DNA from: Pseudomonadales bacterium
GTDB lineage: Bacteria > Pseudomonadota > Gammaproteobacteria > Pseudomonadales > Litorivicinaceae
Assembly: GCA_012269655.1 (NCBI GenBank)
Contig: JAAXJV010000098.1
Span: 1-5,576 of the forward strand
Length of the DNA: 5,576 bases
Reading direction: 5' to 3'
Below, one piece after another: positions 1 to 5,576 of this stretch (within the stretch, counting starts at the first letter, position 1; each line of letters begins with the position of its first letter). The notes beneath the pieces are model-generated. The model was not told the origin of the DNA, ran no database searches, and saw only the letters and a list, made by a program, of their open reading frames with translations. Made by a program: the position numbers and the translations under genes.

Positions 1-2
1 CC

Positions 3-368
3 GCAATGTTCAAGAATCACCCATTTGGCTTTTTAATCGCCTTGCTACTGATTCCGACGGGGATTGGCATCGTGGTTTTATTGATTTGGTATCTCAAATG
101 CAAAGGCGAGTTGCTACAGATCAAGGAGGGTGAAATCCTGTTTGAGACTGGGTTGCTCAGCAAAGACCGCATCGAAGTCACTATGAAAAGTGTGCGGACA
201 GTAAAAGTTTCACAGTCTTTCACCGATCGAATTTTTGGTGTGGGAACCATCAAGCTGTTTACCGCAGGAGACAGCCCAGAGTTCGTGACCAGCGGCATGC
301 CGGATCCCAACAAAATTCGGGAGCTGATTAAAGCGGAGCAAAATGACGAGAGTAGAGCGGCGGCCTGA
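3..368 (+). CDS. PH domain-containing membrane protein (bPH2/DUF304-like), probably 5'-truncated by the window edge
   Basis: Seen: an N-terminal hydrophobic segment (about residues 6-30 counted from the ATG at 6) is followed by a soluble domain. That domain carries GLLSKDRIEV, then VSQSFTDRIFGVGTIKLF, then SGMPDPNKIRELI near the end. This order (short first strands, 'GLLSK', 'RIFGVGTI', 'G.PDP.KIRELI') is typical of the bacterial pleckstrin-homology family (DUF304/bPH2). Such proteins are membrane-anchored and their molecular role is mostly unknown. Family members usually have some 10-20 residues before the 'MF+NHP' motif. The frame is open to the left edge (a GCA codon at 3-5), so the true start is probably outside the window and the ATG at 6 is internal. 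The TGA stop overlaps the next gene's ATG by one base (TGATG), suggesting co-translation. The family call is firm; the function is not. Confidence 0.85.
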   Translation, partial: AMFKNHPFGFLIALLLIPTGIGIVVLLIWYLKCKGELLQIKEGEILFETGLLSKDRIEVTMKSVRTVKVSQSFTDRIFGVGTIKLFTAGDSPEFVTSGMPDPNKIRELIKAEQNDESRAAA

Positions 369-682
369 TGTCTGGTGACATCGATCGGAAGGACAAATCT
401 GAAGCCCGAAATATCGCGCTGTCCCTATTGGTGTTAGTCGGGCTCTTTGTAGCGGCCAGCGTGCTGATTGCGCCTATGGCTTCTGACTTTAACGCCAACT
501 ACTTTGCCGAAGGCCTGGGGCTGAAAGATGCCGCGGTTATTTCATTTTTTGTCACGACTCTATTGATGGTGGTCTTGGCGCTGGCAGCGGGTGACGGTTT
601 GCTGGGCGAGTTACAATTTATGATTGGTGCCTTCGTAAGCTTTTTTGTGGTGATCTGGTTGTTGGTGGCCTGGATTTTCTAA
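368..682 (+). CDS. Small three-helix membrane protein, function unknown
   Basis: This 104-residue protein has a charged N-terminus (about residues 1-14: four acidic residues plus several Lys/Arg). Three hydrophobic segments follow, near residues 16-37, 54-73 and 82-103, and the protein ends almost inside the last helix (WLLVAWIF). There is no signal-peptide cleavage motif and there are no catalytic-looking residues. The ATG overlaps the stop of the PH-domain gene (TGATG), so it is probably translated by coupling; no strong Shine-Dalgarno is visible before it. The context suggests a membrane partner of the PH protein, but that is inference. I do not recognise the family. The TAA stop overlaps the stop codon of the convergent helicase gene. 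That this is a real gene is well supported by the coupling and by the coherent transmembrane pattern. Confidence 0.75.
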   Translation: MSGDIDRKDKSEARNIALSLLVLVGLFVAASVLIAPMASDFNANYFAEGLGLKDAAVISFFVTTLLMVVLALAAGDGLLGELQFMIGAFVSFFVVIWLLVAWIF

Positions 683-2922
683 CAGGCCCACCAGCTCGGC
701 AGCAGTGCTCGATTTTCGGGCCTAGCGTAACGGTCATCCAACAAATACAGGGTTCCCTGATCGTCCAAATCGCGAATGACTCGGCCCGCTGCCTGAATCA
801 CTTTTTGGAGCCCCGGATAGCGATAGGTATAGTCAAAGCCCTGTCCAAATCGGGTCTGCATTCTGGCTTGAAGCGCCTCGCTGAAATCTGTTTTTGCTGG
901 CATCCCAAGCGTTGTAATAAAGGCTCCAATGAGTTTTGAGCCGGGTAGGTCAATGCCCTCACTAAACGCTCCTCCGAGCACTGCCAGTCCGAGTACAGGG
1001 TGCGATCCATCGAAGGCATCCAACCAACGCTGACGATCTATTTCACTCATGCCCTCGCGTTGAATCTGCAACGACAATTCCGGCGCCTGTTGGCGAATGC
1101 TGGGTAGCACTTGATTCAGATACTGATAACTGGAAAAGAAAGCGATGTAATTGCCGGGCCTATGTCGGCATTGATCAACAATGCGACGCACAATATTGGG
1201 TTGGCTGGCCAGCCGGTCGCGATAACGGGTCGAGACGTCTCGGGCGATATGGACAGATAATTGTTCGGCTCGGAAGGGTGAGGGTACGTCAATACATTGC
1301 GTTTGCGCAGGCAGACCCAACACGTCACGGTGGAAGTGGGGTGGAATCAGCGTGGCCGAAAATAGCGTGCAGGAACGGGCGGCTTCGAATCGTGGAGCCA
1401 GGAAATAAGCCGGGATGAGGTTTCGGATCGCCAGTGTGGATTGAACTCGCAGCGGCTTAGTATCATCCAGAGTGACATCAAACAGGCTGTCGTCGTCGAA
1501 TTCTTCCGCCAAGCGAACAAAGGCCAAAGCATCAAAGTAGAAGCGCATGTATTCGCCGTCCTGGCGCTGGGGTGCGTCGGCTATGGCGTTGGTAATTTGA
1601 GTAATGGCTTTTTGCAAAGCCGTAATCAGATTGTGAGGTAAGGTTGGGTAAATCTGATGTTCCACCTCCTGACTGCCAAATAGATTGGGCCATAGCTGCG
1701 CGAGTGGTTTTAGTGCTGATTTGATCTTGGGCGGGGCGGTATGGATGGCCAATTCCAAAGCCGACTCGGATAGCTCGACGCTGTACATGCTGCGGGCTCG
1801 GTCGATTAGATTGTGCGCCTCGTCGACCAACACACCCACCTCCCACTGATGAATCTGGGTCAGCGAATACAAGAGCGCCGCGCTATCGAAGTAGTAGTTG
1901 TAATCCCCGATTACGACATCGCTCCACTGGGCCATTTCATGACTCAGCCAGTAGGGGCAGATCTGATGTCTGGCAGCGATTTTTCGCACTGTCTTCTGAT
2001 CCAAGTGCCGGCTGTCTGCGGCATCCTGCCGAGCCTCGGCAAGACGGTCATAGAATCCCTGAGCCAAAGGGCAGGAGTCACCGTGACAAGCTTTATCTGG
2101 ATGCTCGCAAGACTTTTCTAGCGAAACCATTTCCAGCACCCGTAATCCGGATTCCGAATTCAGCATTCCGAGTGCATCCAGAGCCAATCGGCGACCGGGT
2201 GTTTTGGCCGACAAATAAAAAATGCGGTCCAATTGCCGCTCACCCATGGCCTTAACTAGCGGGAAGAGCGTGCCCAGCGTTTTTCCAATGCCGGTGGTGG
2301 CTTGCGCCAGCAGGGGATAGCGATCTCGGCAGGCGAAGTACACTTGGTCGGCCAATATCCGTTGGCCTGTACGAAATTCAGAGAAGGGAAAAGCCAATTC
2401 ACGAGCCCACTCATCGCGAGTCTCGCGGTGGCGGTCTTCTTGTTCAGCCCACTCCAAAAAGGCTTCACATTGGGCCGAAAAATACTGTTGTAAGGATTCT
2501 GCCGGATGCGTTTCTACAAAGTGAGTTTCTTCTAGCGACACCACATGCACATAGGTCAGTTGCACATCGATTTCGGTCAATTCATGCGTATCGCATAACA
2601 GTGCTGCGTACAGCTTAGCCTGTGCCCACGCTAATTGGATATGGTTGGCGGGAATGCGGTCCACATGCACCCGATGGCTTTTAATCTCTTCCAAGCGCCC
2701 AGCCTGATGATCGAAACCGTCGGCACGTCCGTTGACTCGTAGTCCGGCGTATTGGCCGGTTAGAGCGACCTCGGTTTGAAAGTTCTGCCCGCGACGCTGT
2801 GCGATCAGTTGGTGAGCGCCTTGCCCTTGTTCGGTGGTGGGTGCGGGCGTAAATCTAAGGTCTAGATTGCCTCGTTTTGCGGTAAAGGCCGCCAGCGCCC
2901 GTACCGCGACTTCATACTGCAT
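679..2922 (-). CDS. DinG/XPD-type superfamily 2 DNA helicase with N-terminal RecB/Cas4-like nuclease domain
   Basis: This 747-residue protein appears to be an ATP-dependent DNA helicase fused to a PD-(D/E)XK nuclease. Nuclease domain, about residues 1-170: GRADGFD (D68), LEEIKS (E79, K81) and QAKLY (Q101, Y105) match the RecB/Cas4 motifs, including the QxxxY signature. Helicase domain: Walker A ATTGIGKT (K214), DEAH box VLVDEAHN (367-370), motif III FSAT (521-524), motif V GAFSEGIDLPG (651-661) and motif VI QAAGRVIR (710-717). Between Walker A and DEAH lie C272, C279, C284 and C322, placed where XPD/DinG proteins hold a 4Fe-4S cluster. I chose the ATG at 2922. An in-frame ATG at 3012 would overlap FAN1 by 101 bases, and family members start at a sequence like MxYxVAVRAL. 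With this start the overlap with the upstream gene is 11 bases, which suggests coupling. Likely role: unwinding or processing of repair intermediates together with FAN1. The exact substrate is unknown. Confidence 0.93.
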   Translation of the reverse strand: MQYEVAVRALAAFTAKRGNLDLRFTPAPTTEQGQGAHQLIAQRRGQNFQTEVALTGQYAGLRVNGRADGFDHQAGRLEEIKSHRVHVDRIPANHIQLAWAQAKLYAALLCDTHELTEIDVQLTYVHVVSLEETHFVETHPAESLQQYFSAQCEAFLEWAEQEDRHRETRDEWARELAFPFSEFRTGQRILADQVYFACRDRYPLLAQATTGIGKTLGTLFPLVKAMGERQLDRIFYLSAKTPGRRLALDALGMLNSESGLRVLEMVSLEKSCEHPDKACHGDSCPLAQGFYDRLAEARQDAADSRHLDQKTVRKIAARHQICPYWLSHEMAQWSDVVIGDYNYYFDSAALLYSLTQIHQWEVGVLVDEAHNLIDRARSMYSVELSESALELAIHTAPPKIKSALKPLAQLWPNLFGSQEVEHQIYPTLPHNLITALQKAITQITNAIADAPQRQDGEYMRFYFDALAFVRLAEEFDDDSLFDVTLDDTKPLRVQSTLAIRNLIPAYFLAPRFEAARSCTLFSATLIPPHFHRDVLGLPAQTQCIDVPSPFRAEQLSVHIARDVSTRYRDRLASQPNIVRRIVDQCRHRPGNYIAFFSSYQYLNQVLPSIRQQAPELSLQIQREGMSEIDRQRWLDAFDGSHPVLGLAVLGGAFSEGIDLPGSKLIGAFITTLGMPAKTDFSEALQARMQTRFGQGFDYTYRYPGLQKVIQAAGRVIRDLDDQGTLYLLDDRYARPENRALLPSWWAC

Positions 2923-4507
2923 CGGCCAGATCCCGGATCCAGCAAACCCGATTCGGGATGCCGTATTGATCAAAGTAACGCATCCACTGTCGCTGATGTG
3001 GTTGAAGGGCATCGCCGGGGCCCTTTACCTCGACCAGTTCATAAGACTTTTGCGCTGGGAAAAAGCGAATTAAATCCGGCATTCCCTTGCGGTGGCCCAT
3101 CAAGATGCGCTGAAAAATAGCCGACAGATGGTCAGCGGAAATACAGTGCAATGCCAGTTCAATGTGTTCTGCCGATAGGCGCCAATCCACGCCCCATGCA
3201 GTCGTCCCAAATTGGCGATGGTAATTCCACAAAATTTGTCGCCCGGCATCCGTTTTGAGTTGCTCAAAGCCCTGGCTCCACAATTCGCTCCGTCTAGATA
3301 CGAAATCAGGGTGTTGAAAATCTGCCGGTGCGGCTTGAAACGGATGAAAGAAGGCACCTGGAATTGGCGCATAAATCACATCCCAAAAGTGCAGGGTAAA
3401 CAGGGTGGTGAATAGCCGGTTTTCGCTGAATAAACTGATGCCACCATCCCGATCCAGCCATTGAGCTGCAGTCGGTTCGGGGCGGCCGTTGAGTTCGGTA
3501 AATACTTCGACGCCGTTAGGTTGATGGCGTGAGATCCTTGGCCAAGTTTTCCCCAGCGCTTTGGATAATCGAGGCAACATTCGAAACACGCTATCGCGTT
3601 CGCTATCCGCTTGGTAAAAACAGCGGGTTTGAAGCGCCAGACGCCAAGCCTGTTCGGTCTGCCCCCCTTTTTCTAAACAGCGAATCGAACGCAGTCGAGC
3701 CGCTTCGTAGCTGGATTCGTTGAGTAGTGATAGGGCCAGCGAGTAATGCGCTTGCCGTTCAGCATGCCGGGCCATGGATGCCAATAATTTACTCCGTAAG
3801 CGTCGCAAGGTGGGGCCTTGGTTGGGCAGGGCTATGGCCTGCGCAATGAGCGTTCTCGGCACCTTGCGTCGGGATTTAACGACTTCCCACTGTTCGAACA
3901 GTTGATGCGCCTGCCAGCAGGATTCAAATTCCTGTTGGTCTTCAAATCCACAGCTCATATCCATTTCTATTTTGGGAAAGCGTGTGATTCCAAGCTCTTC
4001 GAGCACAAAGCTTTCCCATCCTTGATGCAGATTGCCAAAAAAGGCCAAGCGCAACCGATCGAGTTGATCGCGGATCGTGAGGGTCAGACAGTCGTGTTGC
4101 CTGGCCCATTGGTGAAACGTCTGGTCCGATCGCCCGGCCATAACGGACCAATGAGCCTGTTTTGTGGGTTGTGCTCCATGTAAGGCATCTAGCTCTGCTT
4201 TACGCAATAGATGAAACGCTTCGGACGGAGTGAGCAAGTGATCCTGTGCGATCCAGCCGAGGTCCGTCAGCGTATTCACGGCCAACGAGATATCAATTTC
4301 CGGGTAGTCCAATCGGCTGATACGAAAGTGAGCAGGGCTGCGCATCGTAAGTCGAATCAGTAACGCCTGAGCATCTTGGGGTTGGCGTCGAAAACGAGCA
4401 ATCCACAGGGCATCTTCAGGTGCCAACAGACCCTCGCGCAGTGATAGCCAGTCCAGGGCCTGATGAAAATGCGCGAGGTAATAAAAGGGGCTAGGCGTAG
4501 GCAGCAT
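2912..4507 (-). CDS. fan1: FAN1-type VRR-NUC structure-specific nuclease
   Basis: This 531-residue protein matches the bacterial FAN1 family, metal-dependent 5' flap endonucleases/5'-3' exonucleases that unhook DNA interstrand crosslinks. C-terminal VRR-NUC core: KGMPDL (D478), then YELVEVKGPGD (E493, K495), then HQRQWM. The D-x14-E-x-K spacing equals that of the human FAN1 catalytic residues D960, E975 and K977. Upstream, SENRLFTTLFTLHFWD (E362 is the likely additional metal ligand) and FQAAPADF...SRR match the conserved FAN1 nuclease lobe. Residues about 240-300 are helical and TPR-like, as in the known Pseudomonas FAN1 architecture. The N-terminal 'PFYYL..F...L.WL' and 'FR.S.LDYPEI' blocks are also typical and support the ATG at 4507. 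No strong Shine-Dalgarno is visible before it. It is the first gene of an operon with the helicase, with a LexA box 23 bases upstream. Length is normal and all catalytic residues are present. Confidence 0.94.
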   Translation of the reverse strand: MLPTPSPFYYLAHFHQALDWLSLREGLLAPEDALWIARFRRQPQDAQALLIRLTMRSPAHFRISRLDYPEIDISLAVNTLTDLGWIAQDHLLTPSEAFHLLRKAELDALHGAQPTKQAHWSVMAGRSDQTFHQWARQHDCLTLTIRDQLDRLRLAFFGNLHQGWESFVLEELGITRFPKIEMDMSCGFEDQQEFESCWQAHQLFEQWEVVKSRRKVPRTLIAQAIALPNQGPTLRRLRSKLLASMARHAERQAHYSLALSLLNESSYEAARLRSIRCLEKGGQTEQAWRLALQTRCFYQADSERDSVFRMLPRLSKALGKTWPRISRHQPNGVEVFTELNGRPEPTAAQWLDRDGGISLFSENRLFTTLFTLHFWDVIYAPIPGAFFHPFQAAPADFQHPDFVSRRSELWSQGFEQLKTDAGRQILWNYHRQFGTTAWGVDWRLSAEHIELALHCISADHLSAIFQRILMGHRKGMPDLIRFFPAQKSYELVEVKGPGDALQPHQRQWMRYFDQYGIPNRVCWIRDLADAV

Positions 4508-4528
4508 CCGGTCAGTGTAAGCCAGTAA

Positions 4529-4548
4529 AACTGTAATTAAAAACAGTA
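4529..4548 (-). promoter_or_regulatory. LexA-binding SOS box upstream of the fan1-helicase operon
   Basis: Read on the minus strand the site is TACTGTTTTTAATTACAGTT. The core CTGT-N8-ACAG (4531-4546) has both conserved half-sites perfect, and flanking bases also agree: 15 of 20 match the E. coli consensus TACTGTATATATATACAGTA. It lies 23 bases before the fan1 start codon, a usual position for a LexA operator. A possible -10 element, TTTAAT on the minus strand (4536-4541), sits inside the box, so bound LexA would block the promoter. No convincing -35 is seen for it. The site pattern is seen directly; LexA control is inferred. Confidence 0.85.
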
Positions 4549-4590
4549 TTTGGTGGGCGGCCGGTTTTGATGTCGTTTAGATGAGAAAAA

Positions 4591-4621
4591 GTCACGCATT
4601 TTCGAATAAAAATCGAGTGAC
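4591..4621. repeat. Imperfect inverted repeat GTCAC-N21-GTGAC in the divergent intergenic region
   Basis: The outer five bases (GTCAC at 4591-4595, GTGAC at 4617-4621) pair perfectly. Four of the next seven positions also pair, around an AT-rich centre. The right arm overlaps the -35 hexamer of the rightward promoter, so the repeat could be an operator for the small gene. It could also be chance. No known regulator motif is recognised. Confidence 0.35.
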
Positions 4622-4644
4622 ATTTTGCGCTGCACAACTATTAT
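4617..4644 (+). promoter_or_regulatory. Sigma70-like promoter for the 47-codon small gene
   Basis: A -35 hexamer GTGACA (4617-4622, 5 of 6 to TTGACA) and a -10 hexamer TATTAT (4639-4644, 5 of 6 to TATAAT) are separated by 16 bases. Transcription would start near 4651, giving a leader of about 38 bases before the GTG start. The match is better than anything seen for the neighbouring genes. Confidence 0.65.
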
Positions 4645-4674
4645 GCGCGCTTCCGAAATCACCGCCCATTTTGT

Positions 4675-4679
4675 AGGAG
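4675..4679 (+). promoter_or_regulatory. Shine-Dalgarno AGGAG that sets the GTG start of the small gene
   Basis: AGGAG lies nine bases before the GTG at 4689 and is the strongest ribosome binding site in the window. It is the main reason for calling the short frame a gene and for choosing GTG over the internal ATG at 4773, which has no such site. Confidence 0.7.
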
Positions 4680-4688
4680 TAGAAACTC

Positions 4689-4832
4689 GTGAGCTTGCGT
4701 CCCTTTAAGTTCGTTGCAAGTCGTACCAAACCCACTCAGCGTCAGTGCGCTCAGCGTGATCAGTTGGTTTACATGTCCAACTCGCTAGGCGATCCGGCTA
4801 AATGGTTAAAGGCAGGCCATAGCCTCCGCTAA
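4689..4832 (+). CDS. Small basic protein of 47 residues, function unknown
   Basis: The frame opens with GTG and reads MSLRPFKFVASRTKPTQRQ at the start, ending in LGDPAKWLKAGHSLR and a TAA stop. It is basic (five Arg, four Lys, one His against two Asp), has one Cys (C20), and lacks a membrane segment or signal peptide. Four of the five Arg codons are CGT, the codon favoured in well-expressed enterobacterial-type genes. Support for a real gene comes from the complete unit around it: a good sigma70 promoter, AGGAG at a nine-base spacing, and an intrinsic terminator 22 bases after the stop. I do not recognise the family. The charge would suit nucleic acid or ribosome binding, but that is only inference. 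Alternatively, the roughly 230-base transcript could act as a regulatory RNA, with or without translation. Confidence 0.65.
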   Translation: MSLRPFKFVASRTKPTQRQCAQRDQLVYMSNSLGDPAKWLKAGHSLR

Positions 4833-4853
4833 GTCATCGAGTCACTTCTCGAG

Positions 4854-4879
4854 AAGCCGTGCCTAGCACGGCTTTTTTT
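4854..4879 (+). terminator. Intrinsic terminator of the small gene
   Basis: A perfect nine-base-pair stem (AAGCCGTGC at 4854-4862 with GCACGGCTT at 4866-4874) has a three-base CTA loop and runs into a seven-T tract (4873-4879). The T tract is only on the plus-strand side. On the minus strand no U-run follows the stem, so the element should stop rightward transcription but not the convergent leftward transcription. Confidence 0.92.
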
Positions 4880-5249
4880 ATCCCCGCGGCTCACTGGGGT
4901 GGCGTAAAATCCAAATGGCCGCAAATAACACCACGCTAGCGACGCTTAGACCTACAGCCATCGAAGGTTGCAGTATCCACAGACCCAGCGATGTGCCACC
5001 ACTCATTCCACTGATGGCAAACCATTTTCCACGGTTTGAAATAACTCCGTGGTCTAGATAGTCGCAGATGCCCGGCCCAAAGGTCGCGTGCCCGCGTAAA
5101 GGCCCCAGCCACTCAGGTGCGGCTTTGGTAAAGCAGATGGCGGCAAGGATCCAAAAGATCGTGGTCGGTAGTAAAGGTAGAACGATGCCTATACCGCCTA
5201 ATACGAAAAAGAAAATCCCGGCAAACTTAAGTAAGCCTTGAGAAATCAT
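4878..5249 (-). CDS. DUF454 (YbaN-like) inner membrane protein
   Basis: This 123-residue membrane protein has the DUF454/YbaN signature. A first hydrophobic helix (about residues 6-25) leads into the conserved LPLLPTTIF (24-32), then ILAAICFTKAAPEWL, then FGPGICDYLDHGVISNRGKW, the cytoplasmic loop typical of the family ('FGP.I.D....+.I....K'). Two C-terminal helices follow (about 76-93 and 95-114). The biochemical role of the family is not established. I chose the ATG at 5249 because the family begins shortly before the first helix. The longer frame from 5312 would add 21 unrelated residues and overlap the upstream gene. GGAAGG just before the ATG can serve as a close-spaced ribosome binding site. 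It lies 28 bases after the 98-residue gene and probably shares its transcript. Its TAA stop lies in the T tract of the convergent terminator. Confidence 0.88.
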   Translation of the reverse strand: MISQGLLKFAGIFFFVLGGIGIVLPLLPTTIFWILAAICFTKAAPEWLGPLRGHATFGPGICDYLDHGVISNRGKWFAISGMSGGTSLGLWILQPSMAVGLSVASVVLFAAIWILRHPSEPRG

Positions 5250-5277
5250 GCCTTCCAGTATGCCTAGGGCCAGGTCG

Positions 5278-5574
5278 TTAAACCACCTTTGGCCGCCAAA
5301 CCTGCAGACCAAAGTCGGCGTGTTTAATCACCTGGATCCGTGGTGTTCGACGCATGCGAGTACGATGGTAATCGTGCGGGTCATGAGCATTCGAATGCGG
5401 CGTTCTAAAGGCCGCGCAGCGTTTGTCTAGGGGAACACTTCTAGAACCTTTGACCCGTCGTAGGGTTAGGCATTCCAGTTCGCGTTCATTAACGTCCGTG
5501 ACTTCACCTACAAAGTAGGTCTGATCGGAGTAAGGGTGTTCCATCACCTTTACGATATCACCCGGTTTAATCAT
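5278..5574 (-). CDS. Hypothetical protein with SH3-like N-terminus and histidine-rich tail
   Basis: The frame encodes 98 residues from an ATG two bases inside the window edge. The first 38 or so residues (MIKPGDIVKVMEHPYSDQTY, then a short V-E-V-T strand and a L-E-C-L-T-L strand) look like a small beta-barrel of the KOW/SH3 type ('.+.GD.V.V'). The rest is basic and contains PHSNAHDPHDYH (H60, H64, H67, H70) and C53. It ends with strand-like IQVIKHADFGLQVWRPKVV. I do not recognise the family. The ribosome binding site and promoter lie outside the window, so a start further upstream cannot be excluded. It precedes the DUF454 gene by 28 bases on the same strand. It is probably real because it is the only good frame here and it fits the spacing; its function is unknown. 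Confidence 0.6.
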   Translation of the reverse strand: MIKPGDIVKVMEHPYSDQTYFVGEVTDVNERELECLTLRRVKGSRSVPLDKRCAAFRTPHSNAHDPHDYHRTRMRRTPRIQVIKHADFGLQVWRPKVV

Positions 5575-5576
5575 TT

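Noticed and set aside
684..723. AGGCCC (684-689) and GGGCCT (718-723) as a terminator hairpin after the membrane protein gene
   Set aside because: The loop is about 28 bases, the stem only six pairs, no T-run follows, and the sequence codes for the conserved helicase C-terminus.
2923..3012. A longer helicase reading frame starting at 3012, adding 30 residues
   Set aside because: The extra residues lie wholly within the fan1 3' end, have no helicase-family character, and the ATG at 2922 gives the expected family N-terminus and a normal short overlap.
3818..4183. A 121-codon plus-strand frame inside fan1
   Set aside because: It lies opposite a well-supported conserved gene, has no ribosome binding site or recognisable domain, and is best seen as a shadow frame. 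The same holds for the frames at 1532-1846, 1813-2121 and 17-313.
4845..4856. A 12-base perfect palindrome CTTCTCGAGAAG as an operator or attachment site
   Set aside because: It is short, overlaps the terminator stem by three bases, and has no partner copy or other context. It may simply be part of the terminator's upstream flank.
5250..5312. A longer DUF454 frame starting at 5312
   Set aside because: The 21 extra residues precede the usual family start, overlap the upstream gene, and the ATG at 5249 has its own purine-rich site just before it.
1..5576. Defence island, mobile element or CRISPR-associated locus suggested by the Cas4-like nuclease domain
   Set aside because: There are no direct-repeat arrays, transposase, integrase or other cas-like genes. 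The LexA box and the FAN1 partner point to chromosomal DNA repair.

Overview
The window looks like a piece of a gammaproteobacterial chromosome. The genes are tightly packed, GC content is moderate, and the LexA site has the gammaproteobacterial form (CTGT-N8-ACAG). The bacterial FAN1 nuclease next to a nuclease-fused DinG/XPD-type helicase is a pairing I associate with Pseudomonas-like and marine gammaproteobacteria. The genus cannot be fixed from the sequence. There are no tRNA, rRNA, CRISPR or insertion-sequence features.

Layout. (1) Positions 1-682, plus strand: the 3' part of a bacterial PH-domain membrane protein gene, then a small three-helix membrane protein gene. The two overlap by one base (TGATG). 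(2) Positions 679-4507, minus strand: a two-gene DNA repair operon. The first gene encodes a FAN1-type VRR-NUC structure-specific nuclease. The second encodes a 747-residue superfamily 2 helicase of the Rad3/XPD/DinG type, with an N-terminal RecB/Cas4-like nuclease domain and four cysteines suited to an Fe-S cluster. The two genes overlap by 11 bases. The helicase gene meets the upstream membrane gene tail to tail with a 4-base overlap. (3) Positions 4508-4688: a divergent intergenic region. It holds a very good LexA (SOS) box 23 bases before the FAN1 start, an imperfect inverted repeat, and a strong sigma70-like promoter facing right. (4) Positions 4689-4879: a 47-codon small basic protein gene, not recognised, with its own promoter, ribosome binding site and intrinsic terminator. 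(5) Positions 4878-5576, minus strand: a DUF454/YbaN-type inner membrane protein gene, preceded by a gene for an unrecognised 98-residue protein with an SH3-like start and a histidine-rich tail.

The main story is the repair operon. FAN1 cuts flaps and unhooks interstrand crosslinks, and the helicase-nuclease partner could unwind or trim the same intermediates. The LexA box suggests that both are induced by DNA damage. The small stand-alone gene divergent from the operon is the least explained item.
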